Shown one piece after another: positions 1 to 8,298 of a stretch of DNA of 55,147 bases. The notes below the pieces were generated by a model. The model saw only the letters and a list, made by a program, of their open reading frames with translations, searched no databases and was not told where the DNA came from. Source of the stretch: an uncultured Lachnospiraceae bacterium (GTDB lineage Bacteria; Bacillota; Clostridia; Lachnospirales; Lachnospiraceae). Where the stretch lies: assembly GCA_947586255.1 (NCBI GenBank), contig CANPXP010000015.1:1-55147 (forward strand), given 5' to 3'. The first letter of the stretch is position 1, and every line of letters starts with the position of its first letter. The position numbers and the translations under genes were made by a program.

Positions 1-57
1 CTGAAAATCCAGTCTTTACAAGGGTTTAAAAGGCGTCCGACTGCTATGGAAAAGCGA

Positions 58-219
58 TTAGACTGTCAAACTTCCGTCTTTTATCTCATCAATGCTATAG
101 CACATATCCTGCCAGTTTCCTTTCCAATCTTCATAAGCAAATCCTATGACTGCGCCATAACTATTCAAAGTCAACTCTACACCATTATTCTACCCTAAGT
201 GCCAATACTATACAATCAT
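58..219 (-). pseudogene. Degraded small gene remnant with in-frame stops
   Basis: Read on the minus strand, an ATG at 219 with GAGGAG eight bases upstream opens a frame that meets TAG at codons 4 and 10 and then runs open for about 43 codons to TAA at 58-60. The open part reads like real protein (it includes NSYGAVIGFAYEDWKGNWQD) and ends in a plausible C-terminus. I do not recognise the family. The simplest reading is a decayed gene left in an AT-rich gap. A further in-frame TAG lies just upstream of the ATG, so this is not the tail of a longer intact gene. Confidence 0.35.
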
Positions 220-250
220 AAATTTTACTCCTCGCAACGCCTGTCCCTAT

Positions 251-277
251 TTGACATACCGCACCCGATATGATAAT
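251..277 (+). promoter_or_regulatory. Candidate promoter of the MBOAT operon
   Basis: A perfect -35 TTGACA (251-256) is followed by GATAAT (272-277) at a short 15-base spacing. TAATTT at 17-base spacing is a poorer alternative. The start codon lies about 60 bases downstream. Confidence 0.4.
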
Positions 278-337
278 TTATTGTAAGAAAATCAACATAC
301 TTGTCGATATATGAACGGTTGATCCGAGGAGACGCTT

Positions 338-1844
338 ATGCAGTTCAATTCCATAGAGTTTATGATCTTCTTTCCCATCGTTTTAATCATATATTTTGTA
401 GCTCCCCGCAGATGCAGAAAGTTCTGGCTTCTGATCGCAAGCTACTTCTTCTATATGAGCTGGAATCCGGTCTGCGCTTTGCTGATCGCGGCTTCCACAG
501 TTGTCACATACATCTGCGGCATACTGCTTGAAAAATGCTCTCTCTCTGAGACAACGCATAACCCCCCCCCTTTATAAAAAGCTTGTTTTGATCCTGTGTC
601 TGCTCATCAATCTGGGGATACTGGGTGTTTTCAAATACGGCAACTTTCTCATCGCATCCATGAATCATGCCCTGCGGCTTCTGCACATACAGGCGATGCC
701 GTATCAGTTTCATCTGCTTTTGCCAGTAGGCATTTCCTTCTATACGTTTCAAGCGCTCGGCTATATCATCGACGTCTACAGGAATGAGACGCCGGCGGAG
801 AAAAATTTCATCGGATACGCTCTGTTTGTCTCTTTCTTCCCGCAGCTGGTAGCCGGTCCGATCGAGCGGTCCGGCAATCTGCTGAACCAGATGAAAAACA
901 TCGAACATCTGAAGCTGTGGGACGCAAAGCGGATAACCTCCGGCGCCATACTCATGACCTGGGGATTTTTTATGAAAATGGTCATCGCAGACCGGGCGGC
1001 TCTTCTGGTTGACCCTGTATTCGACGGCTATCAGATGTATGGCGGCACGGAATTCATCGTCGCCGCAGTCTTCTTTGCAATCCAGATCTACTGCGACTTT
1101 GGCAGCTATTCCATGATCGCTATCGGTTCCGCCAGGATCATGGGCTTCAAGCTGATGGAAAATTTCAATGCCCCGTATTTTGCCGTAAGTATACGGGATT
1201 TCTGGAGCAGATGGCACATCTCGCTCAGCACGTGGTTTCGTGATTATCTCTACATCCCGTTGGGTGGGAACCGACGGGGCTGCTTGCGAAAAGCCCTCAA
1301 CATCATGTCCGTCTTTCTGGTCAGCGGTCTTTGGCACGGCGCAAGCTGGAATTATGTCGTATGGGGCGGTATTCACGGCCTCTACCAGGTGCTCGCGGAT
1401 TTTCTGGAACCATATCGCAAAAAAGTATTGCAGAAGGCAAAAGTCAATACAGCCTGCTTCAGCTGGCGACTGCTTCGAATTGTATCGACCTTCGTTCTGG
1501 TCGCGTTTGCATGGATTTTCTTTCGGGCCGACAATATCCGGGTCGCTCTGCACATCATACAGCGCATCTTCACCAGACCGACGCCCTGGATTCTTTTCAA
1601 CGGCGAGCTCTTTACCCTGGGCCTCGACCGGATTGAGATGAATATCCTGGTCGTTTCCGTACTGATTCTCGGTCTGGTGGACTACGTGCGATATAAGAAG
1701 AAGCTGACCATCGACGCCTTCCTAATGGAACAGAATCTCTGGTTCGAGTGGACGGCGCTGATCGGCATGATACTGATGATCTACATTTTCGGAAAATACG
1801 GTCCTGCCTTTAATGCGCAGCAGTTTATATATTTTCAGTTTTAA
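338..1844 (+). CDS. MBOAT family O-acyltransferase (AlgI/DltB-like), frameshifted at a C9 tract
   Basis: This is a polytopic membrane acyltransferase of the AlgI/DltB type, which moves acyl groups (usually acetyl) across the membrane onto a surface polymer. The start at 338 has a GAGGAG site. The first ~75 codons (from MQFNSIEFMIFF) run into a stop at 575-577. The rest of the protein continues in the next frame after a run of nine C at 562-570. Removing one C joins the two parts into a normal ~500-residue MBOAT. Family hallmarks are present: RDFWSRWHISLSTWFRDYL and the catalytic-histidine block GLWHGASW near restored residue 333. The SGNH-like partner starts 12 bases downstream, as in alginate and teichoic acid acylation operons. 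The frameshift may be phase variation, a real mutation or a sequencing indel. The polymer acted on is unknown. Confidence 0.85.
562..570 (+). repeat. Nine-C homopolymer tract in coding sequence
   Basis: Nine consecutive C lie inside the MBOAT gene exactly where the reading frame must shift. A tract of eight restores the full-length frame (His-Asn-Pro-Pro-Leu-Tyr-Lys-Lys). This is the classic form of a slippage switch, but also a classic site for homopolymer miscalls. Confidence 0.8.
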
Positions 1845-1856
1845 AGAGGTATCCGC

Positions 1857-3299
1857 ATGAAAAAATCAATGATACGCATTGTCTGTTTTCTACTCATCCT
1901 TTTTATAATCTTGCAGTGTGTAAATCACATCTTCCGCTTTAAATATTCGGATGGAATTTACACAATGACCAAATTTTACGAGTTGGAGGACAATACCGTC
2001 GACGTTCTGATTCTGGGAAGCAGCCGGGCGTTTGAAAACTTTAACACCGGAACTCTGTGGGACGAGTACGGAATGGCATCCTACACATACGGCTCGTCAT
2101 TGCAGCCCATGTGGAGCACCTACTACTATCTCAGGGAGGCGCTCAAAACGCAGGAACCGGAACTGATCGTGCTGGAAGCCGGCCGCCTGGTAACGAATTA
2201 TGAGTATGAAGGCGACGAAAAAATCATATCCGGTCTGTATGGCATGAGATGGTCCCTGGACAAGTTAAAAGCGATTGCCGTAAGCGTTCCGACGGATCGC
2301 CTCGGAGAATTTATCCCGACAAACGTCCGGTACCACACGCGGTACACCGAGCTCTCCAAAGCCGATTTTTACAGAGATCAGGGCAATCCTTTTTACCGGG
2401 ACTGGAAGGGGTTTCTGTGCAATATGGAAACTATGCCCTTCGACAGCGTATGGGAATCTTCCTGCTTCGAGGAGCGTATGCCGTTATATGAAAAAACGGA
2501 AAAATATTATAGAAAGACCATTGAACTGGCACAGCTCAGAAATATCCCGATCGTGGTGGTGATCAGCCCGTACGCCTCCATCTCCGAAGAGCACGAAGCC
2601 CTCTTCAATACGGGCGCGGATATCGCCGCGGAGTACGGCGTGGAATTTATCGAATGCAATCGGCTCGCCGACGAAATGGGAATCGACTACACTTCAGACG
2701 TCGCGGATCCCTCCCACTTAAATTACAGGGGAAACCGAAAATTCTCCAGGTATATCGGCGGTCTTTTAAAATCGCGCTATTCCATCAGTGACCGGCGCGG
2801 AGACCCTCGTTATGATTCCTGGCAGAGAAGCGCCGATTTTACCGCCAGAATGATCCGCGATCAGGAGCTGTCAGAGATCGGCGACAGTCGTCTGATCACC
2901 GAAAAATTACTGGACGACGACTATCTGCTGTTCATCTCTGTCAACGGAGACTGCACTGCCGACAAACCGATCGAAGAGTTTCTCGCCGCGCTGGGCGTCC
3001 ATGAAGAAGCCGCCGAGGGAATCTGGTGCCGTGACAACGAGGCATACCCGCAGACAGGCTTCCTGTGGCAGTCGGGAGCGATTTATACGAGTCACTATAT
3101 CAGTATTCCCTCTCACGATTTTCGCTGCGAGAGATATCAGGACGAAGACGGAAATGATGTCAGTATGGTTACAGTGGATCGCAAAGAATACAGAAACACC
3201 GGAACCGGCGTCAATGTGATGGTCTATGATAAAGTCACGGAGTCCGTGGCGGACTCCTTCGCTCTCAGACCTGGAAATGAATACGGAATCAGCAGGTAA
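1857..3299 (+). CDS. SGNH-like acyltransferase partner with C-terminal FAM3/ILEI-like domain
   Basis: A 480-residue protein with an N-terminal membrane anchor (about residues 5-24). An SGNH-hydrolase-like domain follows: block I appears as LILGSSRAF (serine near 55-56) and the Asp-His block as DPSH at 284-287. Proteins of this type work with an MBOAT transporter to transfer acetyl groups onto an exopolysaccharide or wall polymer on the outer face. The last ~120 residues (from DDYLLFISV to GVNVMVYDKVTESVADSF) resemble the interleukin-like/FAM3 carbohydrate-associated module. That assignment is from memory and less certain. The gene follows the MBOAT gene closely with an AGAGG ribosome site, so the pair should be co-transcribed. 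It converges on the diguanylate cyclase gene with only five bases between them. Confidence 0.72.
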   Translation: MKKSMIRIVCFLLILFIILQCVNHIFRFKYSDGIYTMTKFYELEDNTVDVLILGSSRAFENFNTGTLWDEYGMASYTYGSSLQPMWSTYYYLREALKTQEPELIVLEAGRLVTNYEYEGDEKIISGLYGMRWSLDKLKAIAVSVPTDRLGEFIPTNVRYHTRYTELSKADFYRDQGNPFYRDWKGFLCNMETMPFDSVWESSCFEERMPLYEKTEKYYRKTIELAQLRNIPIVVVISPYASISEEHEALFNTGADIAAEYGVEFIECNRLADEMGIDYTSDVADPSHLNYRGNRKFSRYIGGLLKSRYSISDRRGDPRYDSWQRSADFTARMIRDQELSEIGDSRLITEKLLDDDYLLFISVNGDCTADKPIEEFLAALGVHEEAAEGIWCRDNEAYPQTGFLWQSGAIYTSHYISIPSHDFRCERYQDEDGNDVSMVTVDRKEYRNTGTGVNVMVYDKVTESVADSFALRPGNEYGISR

Positions 3300-3304
3300 G
3301 GCTC

Positions 3305-4588
3305 CTACCACACCACCTGATTCCGCCCGTTGTTCTTGCCGTGATACAGTTTTTCATCCGCCTTGCCGATAATATGATCCAGCCGGCCGCTGTCGCCCTC
3401 CGCCACGCCGAAGGTCATCGTAATCTTTACCTTTTCATCCTGAAAAGAGATTGTTCTGCTGCGGATCACCCCGAGCAGGTCCTCCAGGCTGTCCGCGGCC
3501 ATCTCGAGGCGGTAATTCTCAAATACCAGCAGGAATTCCTCTCCGCCCCAGCGCGCGGCAAAGCCCCGGCCTTTCATCAGTTCTCTCATACGGGCAGACA
3601 CATCCATCAGCACCGCGTCGCCGCATTCATGCCCATAGGTATCGTTCACTTTCTTAAAAAAGTCAATATCGCCGATGGCGACGCTGAAAGGAATGCCTGT
3701 TTCCACACTCTTCTTCTGAACCTGCTCCAGTTTGCGCTGCACATAGCGTCTGTTGTACAGTCCGGTCAGCTGATCCAGCTCGATCAGGTCTCTCAGTGAG
3801 CGCTGCATGCGAATCACATTTCTCCCCATATCGCCCAGCTCGTCTCCTCTCTTAAGAACCTCCGGCTCCAGCTCCGCATTCAGCTCTCCGTTGGCGGTTT
3901 TCTTGAGAAGGTTTTCAATCTCGATCAGCGTTCGCAGAAATCTGTTGGAAAATACGGTGATGATCAGGATCATGACGGCTGCAACCGCAAGCGCGCCCGC
4001 GACAATGGGCGTGATGGATTTCCATATCAGCCTATCCACTTCTCTGGACGGCTTTGCGACAAACAGCATACCGACGCTGCTCCCGTCCGAATTGATTAAC
4101 GGCGCATAATAGGCGAAATAATTCTCGCCGCCAATCGGCACTTTCGGATAAAATTTTCCGACCTTGCCCTCCAGCACTTCCCTGGTGATGGAGCCGCTCA
4201 CCTTGGTACCCGCAAGCCGGTCGTGATTCTCATCCATGAGTGTCGTGATGACGCGCACATTCTGGTAGGAGATCGTGATGTCCGCGCCTGTGTTTTCCTT
4301 GATTTTGTCTATCACGGAGTAGTCTTCGTTGATCTGGTGTTTTCCCTTGAACAGATATAGTTCTCCCAGCTCCTCCGCCACGGTGTAATCGCCCGGATAA
4401 ATCATATCGTAGGCCGCGGAGACCGCGCCGTTGAGATTCTTGAGTTCGTTTTCCACCTCTCTGCGCATGGTGCGCGCAAAGCTTCCGGCAGCAAAAAGGG
4501 TCACGATCAGTGTCAACAATAAAATAGGTAAAACGCTCAGCTTCAGGAATGTCATCCTGAGGCCGCCGCCTCTGCTCCGCATTTCCAT
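3305..4588 (-). CDS. Membrane diguanylate cyclase (Cache-like sensor, HAMP, GGDEF)
   Basis: A 427-residue protein that should make cyclic di-GMP from two GTP. The order is a first membrane helix (about 13-33), an extracytoplasmic single-Cache-like sensor (about 35-185), a second helix (about 190-212), a HAMP linker and a C-terminal GGDEF domain (about 265-427). The active-site loop reads ARWGGEEFLLVF, so it has the catalytic GGEEF form. The region just before it (MKGRGFAARW) has no RxxD, so I see no product-inhibition site. The start at 4588 has an AGGGGG ribosome site. Being convergent with the surface-acylation pair, a link to c-di-GMP-controlled exopolysaccharide is possible, but it is inference only. 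Confidence 0.9.
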   Translation of the reverse strand: MEMRSRGGGLRMTFLKLSVLPILLLTLIVTLFAAGSFARTMRREVENELKNLNGAVSAAYDMIYPGDYTVAEELGELYLFKGKHQINEDYSVIDKIKENTGADITISYQNVRVITTLMDENHDRLAGTKVSGSITREVLEGKVGKFYPKVPIGGENYFAYYAPLINSDGSSVGMLFVAKPSREVDRLIWKSITPIVAGALAVAAVMILIITVFSNRFLRTLIEIENLLKKTANGELNAELEPEVLKRGDELGDMGRNVIRMQRSLRDLIELDQLTGLYNRRYVQRKLEQVQKKSVETGIPFSVAIGDIDFFKKVNDTYGHECGDAVLMDVSARMRELMKGRGFAARWGGEEFLLVFENYRLEMAADSLEDLLGVIRSRTISFQDEKVKITMTFGVAEGDSGRLDHIIGKADEKLYHGKNNGRNQVVW

Positions 4589-4620
4589 GAGATCCCCCTC
4601 GTCACAACAATTAGAATTAT

Positions 4621-4649
4621 ATTATCTCATAATTCATGGAATTGCGCAA
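4621..4649 (-). promoter_or_regulatory. Candidate promoter of the diguanylate cyclase gene
   Basis: On the minus strand TTGCGC (4644-4649) and GATAAT (4621-4626) are separated by 17 bases, about 30 bases ahead of the start codon. No c-di-GMP riboswitch is evident in this 122-base gap. Confidence 0.42.
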
Positions 4650-4710
4650 GCGGCACGGGCGCTCCCCGAATGCGGCGTGTCAGCCGCAGTTCACCTGTCA
4701 AAATCCTCTC

Positions 4711-5934
4711 TCACCTTCGATACGCTCTGTATATTGCCGGCACGAGCGCAGCTGTCAGCACGCCATACAGCACAAGCATAATCGGCACGGCGCCCACGAC
4801 TTTTCCACCGAGCTCGTACAGATTAAAGTAAGCAAGCGTCCCGCGCATCTGCAGGAGCAGATCCGGCCACAATCCCATGATCTCGCCCACGATCTTGCTG
4901 TCCGCCTGTCCCAGAAAGGAACGCAGAAAGATGATCACAAACGGAACCAGCACCGCGACGACCGCCGACCTGCCTCTGGCGGACAGGAACATGACCAGAC
5001 CCGATATGAAAAGGCAACCCACATAACCGCCGAACACTTCCAGTGCATACTCCTGACCGATGGTGATATGATAAAAACACTTCCAACCATATCTGGTCGC
5101 CTGCACCGGGCAGGCCATACCATCCGCGCCGTACCATGCCAGCACAAAAGCGGAATACAGTAAGACCATCATCCAGTAGATTCCGGTGACGATCGCAAAT
5201 CCCGCCCACACTTTGGCCGCCACGGCCTTATCCCTGCCATGGCGCGCCGCAAAAAAGACGGCGTCTGCCCGCAGCTGATACTCACCGGCAAAAATACCGG
5301 AGACAAGATAGCCCAAGACCATAACCGTGATCATGGCGATCCACGGATACCAGTCAAACAGCCGCAGCCAGCCGCCTGTATAGTCATAGTAAAACGGCGT
5401 CGCAAGCGTCTCATACTGTCTGATCAGGTAGGCTTTCTCCGCGTCGGAGAAGCGATAGTAGGCTCCTTTTTGCTCATCGGCAAGCCACTCTTTTAAAAGT
5501 CTCACCCGATTGGAATAAAAACTCTTCGCGTCGTCCGGCGTCAGGGACTGTGCCCGATAGTAGTCGTTCGTCTGAAAATCATCGGCAAAGGAATTGTTCA
5601 GCAGCAGGCGGATCTCGTATGTGGCCTGCCCCCAACTGAAAGCGATATTACTCTCTCTGACGTCTTTCGACTGTCCCTGCGGCGTGGCCGCGATCGCGGT
5701 GATCTCCTCGATAGCGAGCCGCAGCTTCTCCTCGTCGAGTATGCCGCTCCACTCTTTCTGCAGCGCCCGCAGTTTGCGCACTGCGGCGACGCCGTACTCA
5801 TAATCGCCGTTTTCATTGACGTAATAGTCGCCTGCGGCCAGCCGGCAGCCGATCAAAAGCGTGGCCAGGAGCATTGCGAGCGCCACTTTTCCCCCTGTCC
5901 TCGCAAAAACTTTTTTGATCTCATAGCGAAACAT
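4711..5934 (-). CDS. ABC transporter permease with large extracytoplasmic loop
   Basis: Membrane subunit of the ABC exporter encoded with the ATPase just upstream. I place the start at the ATG at 5934 (MFRYEIKKVFARTGG), giving 407 residues. An in-frame extension to 6033 is out-of-frame ATPase coding sequence. Helix 1 (about residues 14-30) is followed by a ~190-residue charged external segment. About five further helices make up the second half, with a basic C-terminus (YRAYRR). It overlaps the ATPase gene by 14 bases, which suggests translational coupling. This ABC-2-like shape is common in antibiotic-resistance or envelope-stress exporters. The substrate cannot be read from sequence. Confidence 0.8.
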   Translation of the reverse strand: MFRYEIKKVFARTGGKVALAMLLATLLIGCRLAAGDYYVNENGDYEYGVAAVRKLRALQKEWSGILDEEKLRLAIEEITAIAATPQGQSKDVRESNIAFSWGQATYEIRLLLNNSFADDFQTNDYYRAQSLTPDDAKSFYSNRVRLLKEWLADEQKGAYYRFSDAEKAYLIRQYETLATPFYYDYTGGWLRLFDWYPWIAMITVMVLGYLVSGIFAGEYQLRADAVFFAARHGRDKAVAAKVWAGFAIVTGIYWMMVLLYSAFVLAWYGADGMACPVQATRYGWKCFYHITIGQEYALEVFGGYVGCLFISGLVMFLSARGRSAVVAVLVPFVIIFLRSFLGQADSKIVGEIMGLWPDLLLQMRGTLAYFNLYELGGKVVGAVPIMLVLYGVLTAALVPAIYRAYRR

Positions 5935-6808
5935 CTTCTTCACCCGCCTTTTCTCCGAAATGATACAGGAAGACGTCCTCCAGCGTCGGTATGTCCGCCA
6001 CGGCGTCCGGCGTGGGCGCCTCGGCGGATACAATGCGCAGCTGCACGCTTCCTTTCAGATTCCTGACATTGGCGACTTTATAGTCGCGCAGAAAAGCGCC
6101 GACCCGGTTCGGCGCCACCATGCAGTTCCAGACTGTCTCAGGCATGGCGTCGCTCAGTTCCTCCGGCGTGCCGGACAGTACAATACGCCCGTCCTTCATC
6201 AACATAATCTCGCCGGCTATATACTCCACATCCGAGACGATATGGGTGGACAGGAGTACGATGCGGTCCCGCGCGAGCTCGCTCAGGAGATTGCGGAAAC
6301 GGATGCGCTCCTTCGGGTCGAGTCCCGCGGTAGGCTCGTCGAGAATCAGGATTCGCGGATCGTTCAACATTGCCTGGGCGATCCCTGCGCGGCGCTTCAT
6401 GCCGCCGGACAGCTTCATCATCTTCTTATTCCGCACCTGCGAAAGACCGACCTGTTCCAAGAGCATGTCTGTCCTCCGCTTCGCCGTCACCGTGCGAAGC
6501 CCTTTGATGGACGAGATATAGTACAGATAATCCTGCACGGTAAAGTCGGGATAATAGCCGAAATCCTGCGGCAGATAGCCCAGAAGTCTGCGATACTCCC
6601 CGCCCATCGCGAAGATATCCTGTCCGTCCCATGTGATTTTTCCCGCGGCTGGCCTGATGAGCGTACACAGGATGCGCATAAGCGTTGTCTTGCCGGCGCC
6701 GTTGACACCCAGCAGACCGTACACGCCGCTCCGAAGCGTCCCGGAAACATGATCCACCGCGTTCACGTCCCGAAATGATTTGGTGACCTCCGTCAGTTGC
6801 AGTTCCAC
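5921..6808 (-). CDS. ABC transporter ATP-binding protein
   Basis: Nucleotide-binding subunit that powers the adjacent permease. Visible motifs are Walker A GVNGAGKTT, signature LSGGMKRRAGIAQAM and Walker B with D-loop ILILDEPTAGLD, followed by the switch histidine in LLSTHIVSD. I chose a GTG start at 6808 (VELQLTEVTKSF) because a strong GGGAGGAGG site lies about seven bases upstream. The ATG at 6826 sits within that site and is less likely. The result is 295 residues, typical for the CcmA/drug-export class. It overlaps the upstream membrane protein gene by 16 bases and the permease gene by 14. Confidence 0.9.
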   Translation of the reverse strand: MELQLTEVTKSFRDVNAVDHVSGTLRSGVYGLLGVNGAGKTTLMRILCTLIRPAAGKITWDGQDIFAMGGEYRRLLGYLPQDFGYYPDFTVQDYLYYISSIKGLRTVTAKRRTDMLLEQVGLSQVRNKKMMKLSGGMKRRAGIAQAMLNDPRILILDEPTAGLDPKERIRFRNLLSELARDRIVLLSTHIVSDVEYIAGEIMLMKDGRIVLSGTPEELSDAMPETVWNCMVAPNRVGAFLRDYKVANVRNLKGSVQLRIVSAEAPTPDAVADIPTLEDVFLYHFGEKAGEEDVSL

Positions 6809-7584
6809 AGCGTCTCCTCCTCCCATAATCTTCCACACTGTCTCTGGCTTTTGCAGATTCCGTAAATCAGATACAGCGCCGAGAACGCCGACAGCAGATA
6901 CCACATCGGTTCGGACACGGCGCCGTACGCCCTCTCATCCGTCACAATCAGCATCCATGCGCCCGTCCAGAGCATACAGAACAGCTCCGCTGGCAGTTCT
7001 GACGAAAACCGCCTGCTGCAGAGTGTCTGAAAACAGATGCCGCAGGTCACATTGCAGGGCAGAAAAAACTGCGTTACAAATTCCTGCACCGACAGTCCCG
7101 CCGTATACACCGCAGCCGCGCCGAATATGCCGAGCAGCACCAGATCCACCATAGCGAATAGCGTAAGCCTCGCGGCGCAGATCTGCCGCAGGGAATAGTA
7201 TGCCGCCCCTTCCACTTCCCCGATTCCCGCACGGCGGTTTCCGGCAAGCTCCGGCAGAAGCAGTACGGCAAACAGCGGCGCAGCGACGCCCATGCAGCGC
7301 CTGACCGCATATCCGGTATCCGCCCACAGCAGCGCAAGCCACAGGCCAAGCAGCACCATTCCCTGCAGCGCCCACCAGCGCTTGCGGATGTATCTGCTCT
7401 GCATACACAGGAATTCCGCTCCCGACAGACTTTCATTCTCCTCACAGATGCAGAAGGCCCGCTGCGCCGCCAGCACCGTATCCAGAATACTGCGCTCCAT
7501 CGGCCTCTCTTCCGTCTCCCCGCCCGACAGGCGCTGCTGCAGCGCGCGGTCGATTTTTGTTCTCTGCCGTCTCTTCCTCTTCAT
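6793..7584 (-). CDS. Polytopic membrane protein of the ECF sigma/ABC operon
   Basis: A 263-residue protein I do not recognise. The first ~75 residues are charged and probably cytoplasmic (MKRKRRQRTKIDRALQQRL...). Roughly six hydrophobic segments follow (from WALQGMVLLGLWLALLW to MWYLLSAFSALYLIYGIC), with a short cytoplasmic end. The start overlaps the sigma factor stop by four bases (ATGA), and the end overlaps the ATPase gene. It occupies the position where an anti-sigma factor is normally encoded, yet shows no zinc-finger (HxxxCxxC) motif. It could be a membrane anti-sigma of a new kind or a second permease subunit. Both readings are inference. Confidence 0.7.
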   Translation of the reverse strand: MKRKRRQRTKIDRALQQRLSGGETEERPMERSILDTVLAAQRAFCICEENESLSGAEFLCMQSRYIRKRWWALQGMVLLGLWLALLWADTGYAVRRCMGVAAPLFAVLLLPELAGNRRAGIGEVEGAAYYSLRQICAARLTLFAMVDLVLLGIFGAAAVYTAGLSVQEFVTQFFLPCNVTCGICFQTLCSRRFSSELPAELFCMLWTGAWMLIVTDERAYGAVSEPMWYLLSAFSALYLIYGICKSQRQCGRLWEEETLWNCN

Positions 7585-8096
7585 CGCTCTCCCTCCTCTC
7601 CAAAATAAGCCCGCAGAAGCGCACGGGCCCGCCTGACTCTGTATTTCACCAGCGGAAGCCCTATACCCAGAAGCTTCGCGATCTCCCTCTGGGTCAGCTC
7701 CTGACAGAAAAACAGCACGGCCGTCTCCCTGATCTCGGGCGGCAGACTTGCCAGCGCAGCCTGCGCGTCGAGCCGTCCCTCTATATCCTCCGCGGCGCAG
7801 GCTGCGCTCTCCGGCGTCTCCACGGCGACTTCGTCCTTATCCGCATAATAGTCCCTGCATAGGTTCGCCGCGATCACATACAGATAATTGGCCGCCTTTC
7901 CGCAGTGCCTGTAACGGTCAAAATGCCGGAAAAATCTCTCGAACGTCTCCTGCGTGGCGTCCTCCGCGTGACCGCGGTCCCGGATATGCAGCCGGCAGTA
8001 CCGCAGCACCATCGGATAATATTTGCGCACAAACGCTTCGACGGCGCTCTCGTCCCCGTTTTTCATTTGTCTTATCAGCCGCAGATCCGAATCCAT
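7581..8096 (-). CDS. ECF-type RNA polymerase sigma factor
   Basis: A 171-residue sigma-70 family protein of group 4. Region 2 covers about residues 20-90 (YYPMVLRYCRLHIRDRGHAEDATQETF, with the core-binding and -10 helices). Region 4 covers about 110-165 (LPPEIRETAVLFFCQELTQREIAKLLG then the recognition helix). Only a short linker separates them, and no extra C-terminal domain is seen. The start has AGAGG five bases upstream. It heads an overlapping operon with a membrane protein and an ABC exporter, the usual plan for an envelope-stress or antimicrobial-response regulon. A hairpin with six-base arms (8118-8135) lies in its leader. Confidence 0.92.
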   Translation of the reverse strand: MDSDLRLIRQMKNGDESAVEAFVRKYYPMVLRYCRLHIRDRGHAEDATQETFERFFRHFDRYRHCGKAANYLYVIAANLCRDYYADKDEVAVETPESAACAAEDIEGRLDAQAALASLPPEIRETAVLFFCQELTQREIAKLLGIGLPLVKYRVRRARALLRAYFGEEGER

Positions 8097-8204
8097 CTTT
8101 TCCTCTTGTCCCGCGGACCGGCGAAAACCCGCCGGCCTGCGCTCATATGTGCCGCCTCTATCTGATATAACGGTATTCTTCCGAAAAAGGATAGCCCTCT
8201 ATAC

Positions 8205-8253
8205 AAAAAAAAGAGGTCCCCCGGCTGCTCCGATAGCCGAAATGCCTCTTTTT
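8205..8253 (-). terminator. Rho-independent terminator after the NlpC/P60 gene
   Basis: An A-rich run and AAAGAGG pair with CCTCTTT around an inner CGGCT/AGCCG stem. The structure carries T-runs on both strands, so it can work in both directions. It ends the asnS-NlpC/P60 transcript ahead of the sigma factor promoter region. Confidence 0.7.
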
Positions 8254-8298
8254 CCACGTTTATATGTGTCTCTCCTGCGCCGTCTGTCTCCGCCGCCT

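Noticed and set aside
3287-3326. Inverted repeat GGAATCAG/CTGATTCC at the SGNH/GGDEF junction as terminator
   Set aside because: The loop is long, no T-run follows on either strand, and the arms lie inside both coding ends.
8097-8204. Autoregulatory ECF promoter of the sigma factor gene
   Set aside because: A GGAA motif is present, but I could not place a convincing -10 partner at the expected distance.
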